Below, one piece after another: positions 6,762 through 15,021 of a stretch of 42,461 nucleotides of DNA; within the stretch, counting starts at the first letter, position 1; the number at the start of each line of letters is the position of its first letter. Position numbers and translations under genes: made by a program. The notes below the pieces were generated by a model. The model was not told where the DNA came from. It made no database searches and was given only the letters and a program-made list of their open reading frames with translations. The stretch spans positions 2,864 to 45,324 of the forward strand of contig JAPPGI010000055.1 in the NCBI GenBank assembly GCA_028874985.1, read 5' to 3'. Source of the stretch: Gemmatimonadota bacterium (GTDB lineage: Bacteria > Gemmatimonadota > Gemmatimonadetes > Longimicrobiales > Gaopeijiaceae).

Positions 6762-7841
6762 TCAATCCCCGAACGAGATCCCCATCCCCCTCGCCGCCGC
6801 CACCACCTCGTGCTCCGGCGGCACGGTCTTGACCTTCGCCACCGCCTCGGCCAGCGGCACCGCCTTCACCACGGGCGGATCCAGCGCCACCATGCACCCG
6901 AACCTGCCCTCCGCCGCCAGCTCGATCGCCGCGCTCCCGAAACGCAGCGACAGCAGCCTGTCGAATGCGATCGGCCGGCCGCCCCTCTGCAGGTGCCCGA
7001 GCACCAGGCTGCGCGATTCGTGACCGGTCAGTTCCTGTAGCTGACGGGACACCCGTTTCGCCACGCCTCCGAGCCTCCGCCCCCCGCCCGGAGCGGTCTC
7101 TTCCAGGTAGGAGGCCTCGCCCCCCCTCGGCATCGCGCCCTCCGCCACCACCACGATCGCGAATTCGGGTCCCTCCCAGAACCGCCGCCGGATTTTCGCT
7201 GCGACCTTCTCGATGTCGTACGGGACTTCGGGGATCAGGATCGCGTCGGCGGTGGCGGCGAAACCCGCGAAGAGTGCGATCCAGCCGGCGTGCCTGCCCA
7301 TGAGCTCCACGACCATGATCCGCTGGTGCGCCTCCGCGGTCGAATGGAGCTTGTCGATGGCGTCGGTGGCCGTCTGGACCGCGGTGTGGAAGCCGAAGGT
7401 GACCTGCGTCGCCTCGAGGTCGTTGTCGATGGTCTTCGGTACCCCTATCACCCTGAGACCCATCTCGGACAGCTCGCTCGCGATCCTGAGCGACCCGTCG
7501 CCCCCCACGGCGACCAGGCAGTCGATCCTCAGCCTCTTCATCCTTTCGACGACTTCGCCCGAGCGGTCGACCATCTCCGTGGAGCCGTCGGGTTTGCGAA
7601 CCGGGAAGGAGAAGGGGCTCCCCCGGTTGGTCGTTCCGAGGATGGTGCCGCCCAGGTGGGTGATCCCCCGCACCGCCGCCCCGTCGAGGGGCACCACTCC
7701 GCCCGGGTTGAAGAGCCCGTCGTAGCCGCGGCGGATCCCGACGACGTCCCAGCCGCGTCCTTCGGCCGAGAGCACCGCCGCGCGGACGACCGCGTTCAGG
7801 CCCGGGGCGTCGCCGCCGCCGGTGTTGATGGCAATTCGCAT
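6762..7841 (-). CDS. pfkA: 6-phosphofructokinase
   Basis: 359 residues, ATG at 7841. Complete PfkA-family protein acting in glycolysis: GGGDAPGLNA near the N-terminus (phosphoryl-donor loop), GGDGS at 113–117, TIDND at 137–141 with the catalytic Asp139, MGRHAGWIA, and LGHLQRGGRP near the end. The donor-specificity pair is mixed: Gly116 (ATP-type, E. coli Gly104) with Lys136 (PPi-type, E. coli Gly124). Enzymes with this combination, such as trypanosomal PFK, use ATP, so ATP use is the better guess, but PPi cannot be excluded. It diverges from the Paa-like operon across a 237-bp gap and ends before a 400-bp gene-free gap. Confidence 0.92.
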   Translation of the reverse strand: MRIAINTGGGDAPGLNAVVRAAVLSAEGRGWDVVGIRRGYDGLFNPGGVVPLDGAAVRGITHLGGTILGTTNRGSPFSFPVRKPDGSTEMVDRSGEVVERMKRLRIDCLVAVGGDGSLRIASELSEMGLRVIGVPKTIDNDLEATQVTFGFHTAVQTATDAIDKLHSTAEAHQRIMVVELMGRHAGWIALFAGFAATADAILIPEVPYDIEKVAAKIRRRFWEGPEFAIVVVAEGAMPRGGEASYLEETAPGGGRRLGGVAKRVSRQLQELTGHESRSLVLGHLQRGGRPIAFDRLLSLRFGSAAIELAAEGRFGCMVALDPPVVKAVPLAEAVAKVKTVPPEHEVVAAARGMGISFGD

Positions 7842-7994
7842 GGTTCGCTGGTATCCGATCTCCCGGGAGCGGGGCCGGCCGGAAATCGACCCGTGATGGC
7901 GCGAATGTACCCGGGTTTGCGCCACGGACAAGTGGGAGGCCCCGGCGATGATCCGCCATTCCGCCGTGCGGGCACGCGCCCTCCCCCTTTCAGC

Positions 7995-8000
7995 TATCTT
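7995..8000 (+). promoter_or_regulatory. Possible -10 element upstream of the Paa-like operon
   Basis: TATCTT, the same hexamer found just before 19593 and 34715, lies 78 nt before the first gene of the operon. No clear -35 element accompanies it. Confidence 0.25.
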
Positions 8001-8078
8001 GCACGGACCCCGCCGACGGAGGCATCTTGGCCTCCCGCGCCGGCGCGCACACCCCCCAACCGCCGAAGGTCCTCCTAG

Positions 8079-8378
8079 GTGCCCGTAACCGAGAAAGCCG
8101 TCCGCAACGCCCTCAAGACCGTCAAGGATCCGGAACTCAACCTGGACCTCGTGGTCCTGGGTTTGGTGTATGACATCGAGGTCGAGGGCGCGAAAGCCAA
8201 GGCCACCATCTCGCTGACCACGCCGATGTGCCCGGCGGCGGGGCAGATCGTCGACGACGCCACGGCGGCGATCGCGTCGGTCGACGGGGTTGAGGACGCG
8301 CAGGTCGACCTCACCTTCGAACCGCCCTGGACACCGGAGCGGATCAGCCCGCTGATTCGCTCGGCGCTGGGGATCTGA
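8079..8378 (+). CDS. DUF59/MIP18-family iron–sulfur assembly factor
   Basis: 99 residues, GTG start with GAAGG upstream. A complete single DUF59 domain: KDPELNLDLVVLGLVYDIEV at the N-terminal half, conserved Cys in TTPMCPAAGQI, and the family ending FEPPWTPERIS. Members (SufT, MIP18, the N-half of PaaD) help insert iron–sulfur or diiron centres. It is followed after 93 bp by paaA on the same strand, so it probably serves the oxygenase complex, but it lacks the PaaD zinc ribbon and is closer in form to stand-alone SufT-like proteins. Confidence 0.85.
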   Translation: MPVTEKAVRNALKTVKDPELNLDLVVLGLVYDIEVEGAKAKATISLTTPMCPAAGQIVDDATAAIASVDGVEDAQVDLTFEPPWTPERISPLIRSALGI

Positions 8379-8471
8379 CCGCAGTGGCCCCGTCGCCCGC
8401 CGCGTCCCGGGACCGCGTCCCGGACGGGCGATACCCGCTCCGCATACGCCGGTGACGAGAAGGAACCCGAA

Positions 8472-9410
8472 ATGTCCCAGTACACTGAAGACGAACTGAA
8501 GGCGAAGATCCGGGGCGGCTACATCCTGGAGTCCCCCGAGGAGATGACGCCCGGCTACCGCAAGGCGATAATCATCCAGCTGACGGTGCAGGCAGACACG
8601 GAGCTGATGAGCGCACCCGCCTACTGGCTCGCCGCCCGGCACGCGCCCTCCACCAACACCCAGGTGAGCGCGCACGCCATCATCCAGGACGAACTCGCCC
8701 ACGCCAACATCGCCTACCGGCTGCTGGAGGACATGGGCGTGTCGAAGGAGCAGCTCGTCTACGGCCGCGAGCCGCACGAGTTCAAGCACCCCTACGGCTT
8801 CGACCAGCCGCTGGACAACTGGGCCGAGCTGGTGGTGGCCAACGGGTTCTTCGACCGCGCCGGCATCACGCTGCTGGGCGACGTGCACCGCAACACCTCG
8901 TACGGGCCGCTCAAGCGCGCGCTGGTGAAGGTGGACATGGAGGAGACCTTCCACCTGCGCCACGGCGAGGTGTGGATGCGCCGCCTGGCCCGGGCGGGGG
9001 GGGCCGCGACCGAGCTGCTGCAGCGCTGCGTCGACTGGATGTTCCCCATGACGATCGAGTGGTTCGGGCTCCCCGACGACCTGAAGCGGCACAGCGGCCA
9101 GCTCGACTACCAGCTCAAGGGCCTGACCAACGACGAGTTGCGGCAGGTGTGGATGTCGTCCACCGTCCCGCTCTGCGAGAGCCTGGGCCTGTCGGTGCCC
9201 GCCCACTACGACGAAGGGGAGGAGGAGTACGTGCTGGACTATCCCTTCCCGTGCGAGTACGACCCCGAAGCCAAGCGGTGGCTCTTCGACGATGGGGAGA
9301 TCACCTGGCAGGCGGTCTTCGAGCGGTGGAAGGGACGGGGCCCGATGAACGAGCGGTACGTCGAGTCGGTGCGGCGGTCGCGCGGGGCGGTGGCGTCGTG
9401 GCTGAACTGA
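8472..9410 (+). CDS. paaA: PaaA-like diiron subunit of a ring 1,2-epoxidase complex
   Basis: 312 residues, ATG with AGAAGGA 6 nt upstream. Ferritin-like fold of phenylacetyl-CoA epoxidase subunit A. Diiron ligands are visible: Glu in QADTELMSAP, the QDELAHA ExxH motif, Asp/Glu in NGFFDRAG and EETFHLRHGE with the second ExxH. In known systems PaaA is the catalytic subunit that epoxidises the aromatic ring of phenylacetyl-CoA using O2. B, C and D subunits follow in an overlapping operon, while no PaaE reductase and no beta-oxidation genes are nearby, so the substrate is not certain. Confidence 0.88.
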   Translation: MSQYTEDELKAKIRGGYILESPEEMTPGYRKAIIIQLTVQADTELMSAPAYWLAARHAPSTNTQVSAHAIIQDELAHANIAYRLLEDMGVSKEQLVYGREPHEFKHPYGFDQPLDNWAELVVANGFFDRAGITLLGDVHRNTSYGPLKRALVKVDMEETFHLRHGEVWMRRLARAGGAATELLQRCVDWMFPMTIEWFGLPDDLKRHSGQLDYQLKGLTNDELRQVWMSSTVPLCESLGLSVPAHYDEGEEEYVLDYPFPCEYDPEAKRWLFDDGEITWQAVFERWKGRGPMNERYVESVRRSRGAVASWLN

Positions 9411-9865
9411 ACGGTCGCGCCGGGGCCGGGGTGGTGGGCGCCGCTCCCCCTCGTCGCCGACGGCTCAAGACGCTCCTGGCGGAGCAGCCCGCTCCGCGCA
9501 TTCACGCCTCCGGGGGCCGGGACCGTTGGTCCGCGCCGCTGCCGGAGTCCCCGGCCGACAAGTCCGCGGCCCTGCACGCGGCCCTCGGCGAGGTGCTCGA
9601 CCCCGAGCTGCCGATCTCGCTGGTGGAGCTCGGTCTCGTCTACGGGGTGGGTTTCGAGGGCGGAACCGCCCGCGTCGACCTCACCTTCACGGCCACCGCC
9701 TGTCCCTGCATGGACTTCATCAAGCGGGACGTGCGCGACCGCATCGGCAGCGAGCCGTGGGTGAAGGCGGTCGAGATCAACGAGGTGTGGGACCCGCCCT
9801 GGACCACCGACCGGATCAGCGAGGCGGGGCGGCGAAAGCTCGCGGGACTGGGAGTCGGCGCGTGA
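9398..9865 (+). CDS. paaD: PaaD N-terminal half (DUF59 domain without zinc ribbon)
   Basis: 155 residues if started at GTG 9398, which overlaps paaA by 13 nt. After ~50 poorly conserved residues comes a DUF59 domain: LDPELPISLVELGLVYGV, TATACPCMDFIKRD, WDPPWTTDRIS. The WDPPWTTDRIS ending matches the PaaD family, where DxAWTTDWM is followed by a C-terminal four-cysteine ribbon. Here the protein stops at that junction, and the missing ribbon is encoded separately at 10915–11127. PaaD is needed to mature the diiron centre of PaaA. Downstream, its stop overlaps the paaB start (TGATG). Confidence 0.82.
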   Translation: MAELNGRAGAGVVGAAPPRRRRLKTLLAEQPAPRIHASGGRDRWSAPLPESPADKSAALHAALGEVLDPELPISLVELGLVYGVGFEGGTARVDLTFTATACPCMDFIKRDVRDRIGSEPWVKAVEINEVWDPPWTTDRISEAGRRKLAGLGVGA

Positions 9866-10107
9866 TGTCCGGAATCGACGAAAGCGTCTACGAGGTGTTC
9901 GCGCGCAAGAGCCGGGGCGACCCGCTGCGCCACATCGGCTACGTCGACGCGCCGGGGGTGGAGCTGGCCCGTGTCTACGCCTGGAAGACCTACGACGAGG
10001 AGAACTGGTTCGAGATGTGCGTGGTGCCGCGCCGCGCGGTGATCCCCGTCAACCGGCCCGAAGGTCCGTGGGCGCGGAACCTGCCGGCGGGGGCCGGGAA
10101 CCCGTGA
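9865..10107 (+). CDS. paaB: PaaB-like small subunit
   Basis: 80 residues, ATG at 9865 overlapping the previous stop by 1 nt. The core YEVFARKSRGDPLRHIGYVDAPG..LA…Y matches the PaaB family (YEVFVRGKxGLxHxHVGSLHA). PaaB has no catalytic residues and bridges PaaAC heterodimers in the known complex. The C-terminal region VVPRRAVIPVNRPEGP is short compared with E. coli PaaB (95 residues). It overlaps paaC by 4 nt (GTGA). Confidence 0.83.
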   Translation: MSGIDESVYEVFARKSRGDPLRHIGYVDAPGVELARVYAWKTYDEENWFEMCVVPRRAVIPVNRPEGPWARNLPAGAGNP

Positions 10108-10910
10108 CCGGCGCGGCGGGGACCCGCGAGGACGCGTACCCGGCCGGCCGGGAGACCGCCCCCGCACCCCTCTCCCGCCACATCCTCACCCTGGCCGACA
10201 CCAAGCGGCTGCTGGGGATCCGCTACAGCGACTGGATCCTGGGCAGCCCCTCGATCGAGACCGGAATCGCCGCCTCGTCGATGGCGCAGGACGAATGGGG
10301 ACACGCCCGGCTGCTGTACGCGATGCTCAAGAAGCAGGGCTTCGACCCCTTCGAGGTCGAGCACACCCGCCCCGCCGGGCGGTACTACTCCGTGCCCGCC
10401 CTGGACCGCCCCTTCGCCGACTGGGCGGACTTCACCGCGGCGGTGGTCGTGGTGGACGGCGCGCTGGCGGTGGCGCTGGAGAGCTTCGCCGCCGGCAGCT
10501 TCGCGCTTGCGGCATCCCGCATCCCCAAGATGCTCGCCGAGGAGGAATACCACCGCCGGTTCGGCTTCGCCTGGTTCGCCCGTCTCGCGGCGGCGGGGGG
10601 CGAGGCGGAGGCCCGCCTGCGCGAGGCGGCGCTCGCCATGCTGCCTTCGACCCTGGCCTGGCTGCTTCCCGAAGACGACGTGCACGAGGAACTGGTGGCC
10701 GAGGGGCGGGTCTGGCCCGGCGGGCGCGTGCGGGAACGGTGCGAGGAACGGTTGGCCGGCGTGCTCGGGCAAGCGGGATTCTCCCTCGCGGACGTGGAGC
10801 CCGCCCGAGGGGGCTGGGACCCGGAGCGCCGCCGCGGTCCGGGAGCCCCCGGCGAAGAGGCCGTGGAGCGGGCCCGGGGAGACCGCAACCGGGCCCTCTT
10901 CGTCGAGTAG
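10104..10910 (+). CDS. paaC: PaaC-like ferritin-fold subunit retaining diiron ligands
   Basis: 268 residues, GTG start overlapping paaB by 4 nt. Same ferritin-like superfamily as PaaA: LADTKRLLGIRYSDWILGSPSIE (helix A Glu), AQDEWGHARLLY (ExxH), VALESFA (Glu), EEEYHRRFGFAW (second ExxH). In E. coli PaaC the first ExxH is replaced (LDLLGQAR) and the subunit is structural. Here all four ligand positions look filled, so this subunit may also bind iron. The C-terminal 40 residues are basic and variable. The zinc-ribbon gene follows 4 bp after the stop. Confidence 0.84.
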   Translation: MTGAAGTREDAYPAGRETAPAPLSRHILTLADTKRLLGIRYSDWILGSPSIETGIAASSMAQDEWGHARLLYAMLKKQGFDPFEVEHTRPAGRYYSVPALDRPFADWADFTAAVVVVDGALAVALESFAAGSFALAASRIPKMLAEEEYHRRFGFAWFARLAAAGGEAEARLREAALAMLPSTLAWLLPEDDVHEELVAEGRVWPGGRVRERCEERLAGVLGQAGFSLADVEPARGGWDPERRRGPGAPGEEAVERARGDRNRALFVE

Positions 10911-10914
10911 CGGC

Positions 10915-11127
10915 GTGATCGACCGCGACGAGTCCCCCACCGCGCCGCAACCACCCCCATGCCCTTTCTGCGGCGGCAACCGGACCGAGGTAATGTCGCT
11001 CTTCGGAAGCCACGCCTCGCTCACCACCTGCTGGTGCGGAGACTGCCGGAGCCCGTTCGAGTACCTCCGCTGGCGAGGCCCGCGGACCGGCGGGGCGCCG
11101 CAACATGGCCCCGGCGCCGGAGGTTGA
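10915..11127 (+). CDS. Stand-alone PaaD zinc-ribbon protein
   Basis: 70 residues from GTG at 10915, 4 bp after paaC. Residues ~17–55 are a zinc ribbon with CPFC and CGDC knuckles around TEVMSLFGSHAS, and then SPFEYLRW. This matches, piece for piece, the C-terminal ribbon of PaaD (CPRC…TTLISEFGSTACKALYRCxxCxEPFDYFK). The N-terminal half of PaaD is the gene at 9398–9865. It probably docks with that protein to form a functional two-chain PaaD. The last ~15 residues are low-complexity Gly/Pro. Confidence 0.8.
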   Translation: MIDRDESPTAPQPPPCPFCGGNRTEVMSLFGSHASLTTCWCGDCRSPFEYLRWRGPRTGGAPQHGPGAGG

Positions 11128-11183
11128 CTAATGTGTCGTCTGCCATTGTTCGCCCCTCGTCCAGGAAGAATCCGCACCCCGAG

Positions 11184-11894
11184 ATGACCGCATCTCCCGA
11201 TCGCCGTTCATCGGTCCTCCGCACCGCGGTCGCCGTCGCCGTCCTCTTCGCGGCTGCCGGTTGCGGCGCCGGCATCCGCAATCTGCCAGCCCCCCGGGGC
11301 CTGGTCATCCATTCCGGGGAGCGCATCGCCACGACGGCGGAGCGGATGGAGGAGGTGGACCTCTGGGTACGGGAACAGGTCGACAGCATCCGCCTGGACC
11401 CATCCTTCATGATCCACTACCTCCAACAGGTCGGCCCCGCCTACCCCTGGGAGACCCTGCGGATCAACGAGGCCGGCGACACCGCGGAGATCGTGTATCA
11501 GGACCGGCCCGGGCTGTACGGACCGTTTCTGATCTACGCCCATCTGCACCTCATGAAGGCCCAGGGCCGGTTGGACCGGTGGCTCCCCGAGGCCGCCGGG
11601 GGCACCCCCTTCGAGATTGAGGGCGCGATCCTCTCGCGGGTGGCCGATGCCTGGCTCTACCAGCGGTCGATCTTCGACGTCCGTCCCAACGGAATCATGG
11701 ACGAGTTGATCTACGCAAAGGAGAACGGCTTTCTGGACGCCTTCATCCTGACCGCCCGGCCAAATGAATTCGTCGAGGCGAGGAGGGCGTGGGAGGCCGA
11801 GAACCCCGACGGCCGGAGCGAGTACGTCGACTGGTTCCGAAGGGCCTTCGAGCGCGACCCGCCGGGACTCAGGGGCGTTCCGGCGACCCGCTGA
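11184..11894 (+). CDS. Uncharacterised lipoprotein
   Basis: 236 residues, ATG at 11184. A clear lipoprotein signal: basic start, TAVAVAVLFAAAGC with Cys near residue 27. The mature part is mostly helical with a tyrosine/tryptophan-rich centre (PAYPWETLRINEAGDTAEIVYQDRPGLYGPFLIYAHLHLM), and an INGMDELIYAKENGFLDAF-type helix later. I do not recognise a family. It lies in the same direction as the Paa-like operon, 56 bp after it, but nothing links them. It converges with the next gene across 22 bp. Confidence 0.7.
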   Translation: MTASPDRRSSVLRTAVAVAVLFAAAGCGAGIRNLPAPRGLVIHSGERIATTAERMEEVDLWVREQVDSIRLDPSFMIHYLQQVGPAYPWETLRINEAGDTAEIVYQDRPGLYGPFLIYAHLHLMKAQGRLDRWLPEAAGGTPFEIEGAILSRVADAWLYQRSIFDVRPNGIMDELIYAKENGFLDAFILTARPNEFVEARRAWEAENPDGRSEYVDWFRRAFERDPPGLRGVPATR

Positions 11895-11916
11895 ACGTCG
11901 ACTGCCGGAGCGCCGC

Positions 11917-12228
11917 TCAGGTGGGACCGAGCACCAGCCAGCCCGGCTGCACTCCCCGCGCCGCCTCGCCCTCCACGTGTATGTCGACACGCCCCGTGCG
12001 GGCCAGCCGCGCGTCGCTGGGCCTGCCGCCGAACAACGCGAATCCATGTGCCCTGACCCTCACCTCCTCGCCCTCCGGCGAAGTCGCGACCATCGAACCA
12101 CTCTTCAGTTCCTTGACGCCCAACGCCTCACCCCGGCCGAGGCGCAGCCGGAGGATACGTCCCCCATGGGGGTGGTCGTAGGCGTCGATGACGCGGTAGG
12201 TCGCCTTGGCTGCAGCTGTTGTCGTCAC
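11917..12228 (-). CDS. Hypothetical small beta-rich protein
   Basis: 103 residues from GTG 12228, chosen because GAGGGC lies 6–11 nt upstream. The sequence alternates short strands (YRVIDAYDHPHGGRILRLRLG, KSGSMVATSPEGEEVRVRAHGF, GRVDIHVEGE), which suggests a small beta-barrel. FALFGGRPSDARLARTGR looks like a conserved signature, but I do not know the family. No signal peptide or membrane helix. Transcribed alone, divergently from the decarboxylase gene 107 bp away. Confidence 0.6.
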   Translation of the reverse strand: MTTTAAAKATYRVIDAYDHPHGGRILRLRLGRGEALGVKELKSGSMVATSPEGEEVRVRAHGFALFGGRPSDARLARTGRVDIHVEGEAARGVQPGWLVLGPT

Positions 12229-12335
12229 GGTGGCCCTCGGTTGCGGTGGTCCGGTGTGTTGCCCAGCGTCGTAATCTGGCCACAATCTCGTGACGCGGCC
12301 AACGCTGGAACGAGGCGTCAACAACGGTCGGCAAC

Positions 12336-13829
12336 ATGAACGACGGCAGGACAGGACGGAGTGCGCCACCCGCGCGGATGCTGGAGGAAGCCGCGGAGAT
12401 GCGCCGTTCCGGCTACCAGGTGGTCGACGCGATCGTGGACCGCTGGAGCGCGCTGCCCGATGGCCCTCCCTGGCGGGCGGCGACCCGGGACGCCACCGAG
12501 TCCCTGCTCCATGGACCACCGCCCGAGGAGGGCCGCGCATTCGGCCCCCTCCTCCAAACCGTTCTCCACGACGTGATGCCGCTGGCGGGCCGGATCGACC
12601 ACCCGCGTTTTCTGGCCTTCGTCCCCTCGAGCCCGTCCTGGGCCTCCGTTCTCGCGAGCTTCCTGATGAGCGGGTACAACGTCTTTCAGGGTACGTGGCT
12701 CGAATCGGCCGGCCCATCCCAGATCGAGCTCACCGTGACCGACTGGTTCCGCGAATGGCTCGGATACCCCGAGGGCGCGGGCGGGCTCTTCACGAGTGGG
12801 GGCTCGGCCGCGAACCTGATGGCCATCGTCGCGGCGCGCGAGGCCGCCGGAAACCCGGAGCGGGGCACCCTGTACATGTCGAACCAGGCTCACGGCTCGG
12901 TCGGGCGAGCGGCCCGCATCGTCGGCATCGATCCGGACCGAACGCGCCTAGTCCCGACCGACCGGGCCTGCCGGATCGTCACGGCACGCCTCCGCGAAGC
13001 CATCCGGCGCGACCGGGAAGCCGGCCGGGAGCCGTTTTGCCTGGTCGGCACGGCGGGCACCACGAACACCGGCGCCGTCGACCCGCTGGAGGAGCTCGCC
13101 GGCATCGCGCGGGAGGAAGGGATGTGGTGCCATCTGGACGCCGCCTACGGGGGCTTCGCGGTGCTCGACCCGGAAACACGGCCGCTTCTGGAGGGTCTCG
13201 AGCTCGCCGACAGCGTCACCCTCGATCCGCACAAGTGGCTCTTCCAGCCGTACGAGACCGGATGCCTCATGGTCCGCGACGTGACCCGCCTCGAGTCGGC
13301 CTTTCGCATCATGCCCGACTACATGCAGGATGCCGACTGGGGACATGGGCATGTGAATTTCTGCGATCGCGGGCTACAGCTCACACGGGCCTTTCGCGCA
13401 CTGCGCGTGTGGCTGGCGGTGCAGCGGTACGGCGTGGGAGCCCACCGCCGCGAAATCGCCCGCGGCATCGCCATCGCGAGCCGGGCCGCGGCGCGGATTC
13501 GGGAGGAGCGGGAACTGGAGCTGCTCGCCCCCCACAGCCTGGGAGTGGTCTGTTTCCGCTTTCGGGGAAGGGAAGGAGAGACGGGACCGGAGAGGGGCGG
13601 GACCTTCCGGAGTTCGCCCGAACGCATCGATGACCTGAACCGGGAGATTCAGGACCGCATCGTCGCCTCGGGTGTCGCCATGATCTCCTCCACACGCCTC
13701 GCAGGCCGCTTTTCCCTGCGGTTCTGCGTCCTGAATGCCCGGACCACCGATGAGGACGTGCAGGCGATACTGGACCGCGTCGTGGAGCTGGGCCGCGAGT
13801 TGAGCGAGGATCCGGGACGCCCGGCATGA
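12336..13829 (+). CDS. Group II pyridoxal-phosphate amino-acid decarboxylase
   Basis: 497 residues, ATG at 12336. Fold-type I PLP enzyme of the aromatic-L-amino-acid/glutamate decarboxylase group. N-terminal [13 protein letters not shown] and [23 protein letters not shown] match the family substrate region, TSGGSAANL binds phosphate, HLDAAYGG contributes Asp268 to the pyridine nitrogen and [13 protein letters not shown] contains the Schiff-base Lys300. The reaction is decarboxylation of an aromatic or acidic amino acid; the exact substrate cannot be told. Its stop overlaps the CPBP protease start (ATGA), so it likely heads the operon that runs to the topoisomerase gene. Confidence 0.88.
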   Translation: MNDGRTGRSAPPARMLEEAAEMRRSGYQVVDAIVDRWSALPDGPPWRAATRDATESLLHGPPPEEGRAFGPLLQTVLHDVMPLAGRIDHPRFLAFVPSSPSWASVLASFLMSGYNVFQGTWLESAGPSQIELTVTDWFREWLGYPEGAGGLFTSGGSAANLMAIVAAREAAGNPERGTLYMSNQAHGSVGRAARIVGIDPDRTRLVPTDRACRIVTARLREAIRRDREAGREPFCLVGTAGTTNTGAVDPLEELAGIAREEGMWCHLDAAYGGFAVLDPETRPLLEGLELADSVTLDPHKWLFQPYETGCLMVRDVTRLESAFRIMPDYMQDADWGHGHVNFCDRGLQLTRAFRALRVWLAVQRYGVGAHRREIARGIAIASRAAARIREERELELLAPHSLGVVCFRFRGREGETGPERGGTFRSSPERIDDLNREIQDRIVASGVAMISSTRLAGRFSLRFCVLNARTTDEDVQAILDRVVELGRELSEDPGRPA

Positions 13830-14614
13830 CCCGGGTGCGCGGCCGTGCATGGGTGGCGGCGGCGGCCACCGCCGTGCTGGCGGCCGCCTTCGTCGCATCG
13901 GGACTGGGGAACGTCGTGGTTTCCCTGGTCGCCGCCTCCTGGCTCGTCCTTCTACCGATCCTGGCCCTGGCGCAACCCGCCCCGCCAATATCCGAGCTGC
14001 GCGCACGCCGGTTCAGCTTCTACGCGACGTCGGTCGCGGTTCTGGCGGTCGCGGGGCTGCTCACGCTGGCCGTGGCCGCCGGGCTCTCCCATCCGCCCGG
14101 CCTGCGGCTGGATTGGCCGTCCCCGCCGGTCCGGGTGCTGGGTCCGGCGGCGCTCCTCACCCTTGCCGGCGTTGCCGTCGCCTTCCTCTTCCGCGGGCTC
14201 TCCGGGTTCCTCGGCTGGCGTGAAACCGAAGTGGTACACGGAATCATACCCGTCACCGGACGGGAAAAAGGCATGTTCGTGCTCCTCGCCGCGACCGCCG
14301 GTTTCTGCGAAGAGCTGGTTTTCCGGGGTTTCCTGCCGGGGTTCATCATGCCCTGGTCAGCGTCCTATCTTCTCGGCGCCTTGCCTGTCGCGGTGGTTTT
14401 CGGCTTCCTTCATGCCTATCAGGGTCCTCACGGAATCGCGCGGGCCGCGGCCATCGGCGGGATTCTGGCGGTCGGAGTCGCCTGGACGGGAAGCCTGTGG
14501 CCGTCGATCTTCGCGCATGCGGTCCTGGACCTGCTCTTCGGGCTGGTGCTCAACAAGTCACTACTGGGGGAACCGCCGGCGGAACCGGCGGTGAAAGGAG
14601 CCAAGTGGACGTAG
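13826..14614 (+). CDS. CPBP-family intramembrane glutamic endopeptidase
   Basis: 262 residues with about seven hydrophobic segments. The Abi/CAAX (CPBP) motifs are all present: EELVFRGF (EExxxR), FGFLHAYQG (FxxxH) and FAHAVLDLL (HxxxD). Family members are intramembrane proteases related to Rce1; bacterial ones act in bacteriocin immunity, protein maturation or signalling. Start ATG overlaps the decarboxylase stop by 4 nt, and the 3' end overlaps the next gene by 10 nt. Confidence 0.88.
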   Translation: MTRVRGRAWVAAAATAVLAAAFVASGLGNVVVSLVAASWLVLLPILALAQPAPPISELRARRFSFYATSVAVLAVAGLLTLAVAAGLSHPPGLRLDWPSPPVRVLGPAALLTLAGVAVAFLFRGLSGFLGWRETEVVHGIIPVTGREKGMFVLLAATAGFCEELVFRGFLPGFIMPWSASYLLGALPVAVVFGFLHAYQGPHGIARAAAIGGILAVGVAWTGSLWPSIFAHAVLDLLFGLVLNKSLLGEPPAEPAVKGAKWT

Positions 14615-15021
14615 ATCTCGTGCTCACCGCCGACGCCGCCACGATTGACGGGTCGGGGAAGCTCAACCTGCTCGGCGTATTCGATCAGATCAGCGTGGGC
14701 CGGTTTCCGGCACGGCACGGCCGCCTGTCCCTGGTGCTGCGCTTTCTCGGGGGAGTGGACGACGCCGGGACCCACCAGCTGACCATCAGGCTGTCGAGTC
14801 CCAAGGGCAAGGAACTCGTCTCGCTCAGCGGCGAACTGAAGGTCTCTCCCGGCCGCAGGAGCCTGCAGACGGGAATCCGTGTCCCCCATGTGATCAACCT
14901 GGACGGGATCGTCTTTCAGGAGGCCGGAGTCCACACCTTCCACATCCTCGTCGACGGACGCCACCAGGCGACCCTCCCGCTCTCGATCGTCAGCCGGGGC
15001 GGGGGCCGGGCGATGGCATGA
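14605..15021 (+). CDS. DUF6941-type small protein
   Basis: 138 residues. GTG at 14605 is supported by a strong AAAGGAG 4 nt upstream. The start VDVDLVLTADAATIDGSGKLNLLGVFDQI and the later LRFLGGVDDAGTHQLTIRL are typical of DUF6941, an all-beta family without known function that is usually encoded near housekeeping genes. No catalytic residues stand out. Overlaps the CPBP gene by 10 nt and the MOSC gene by 4 nt. Confidence 0.72.
   Translation: MDVDLVLTADAATIDGSGKLNLLGVFDQISVGRFPARHGRLSLVLRFLGGVDDAGTHQLTIRLSSPKGKELVSLSGELKVSPGRRSLQTGIRVPHVINLDGIVFQEAGVHTFHILVDGRHQATLPLSIVSRGGGRAMA

Noticed and set aside
7842-9206. Upstream extension of the phosphofructokinase frame to position 9206
   Set aside because: The added ~455 codons run antisense to the DUF59 and paaA genes and are unlike any PFK. 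ATG 7841 gives the normal N-terminus.
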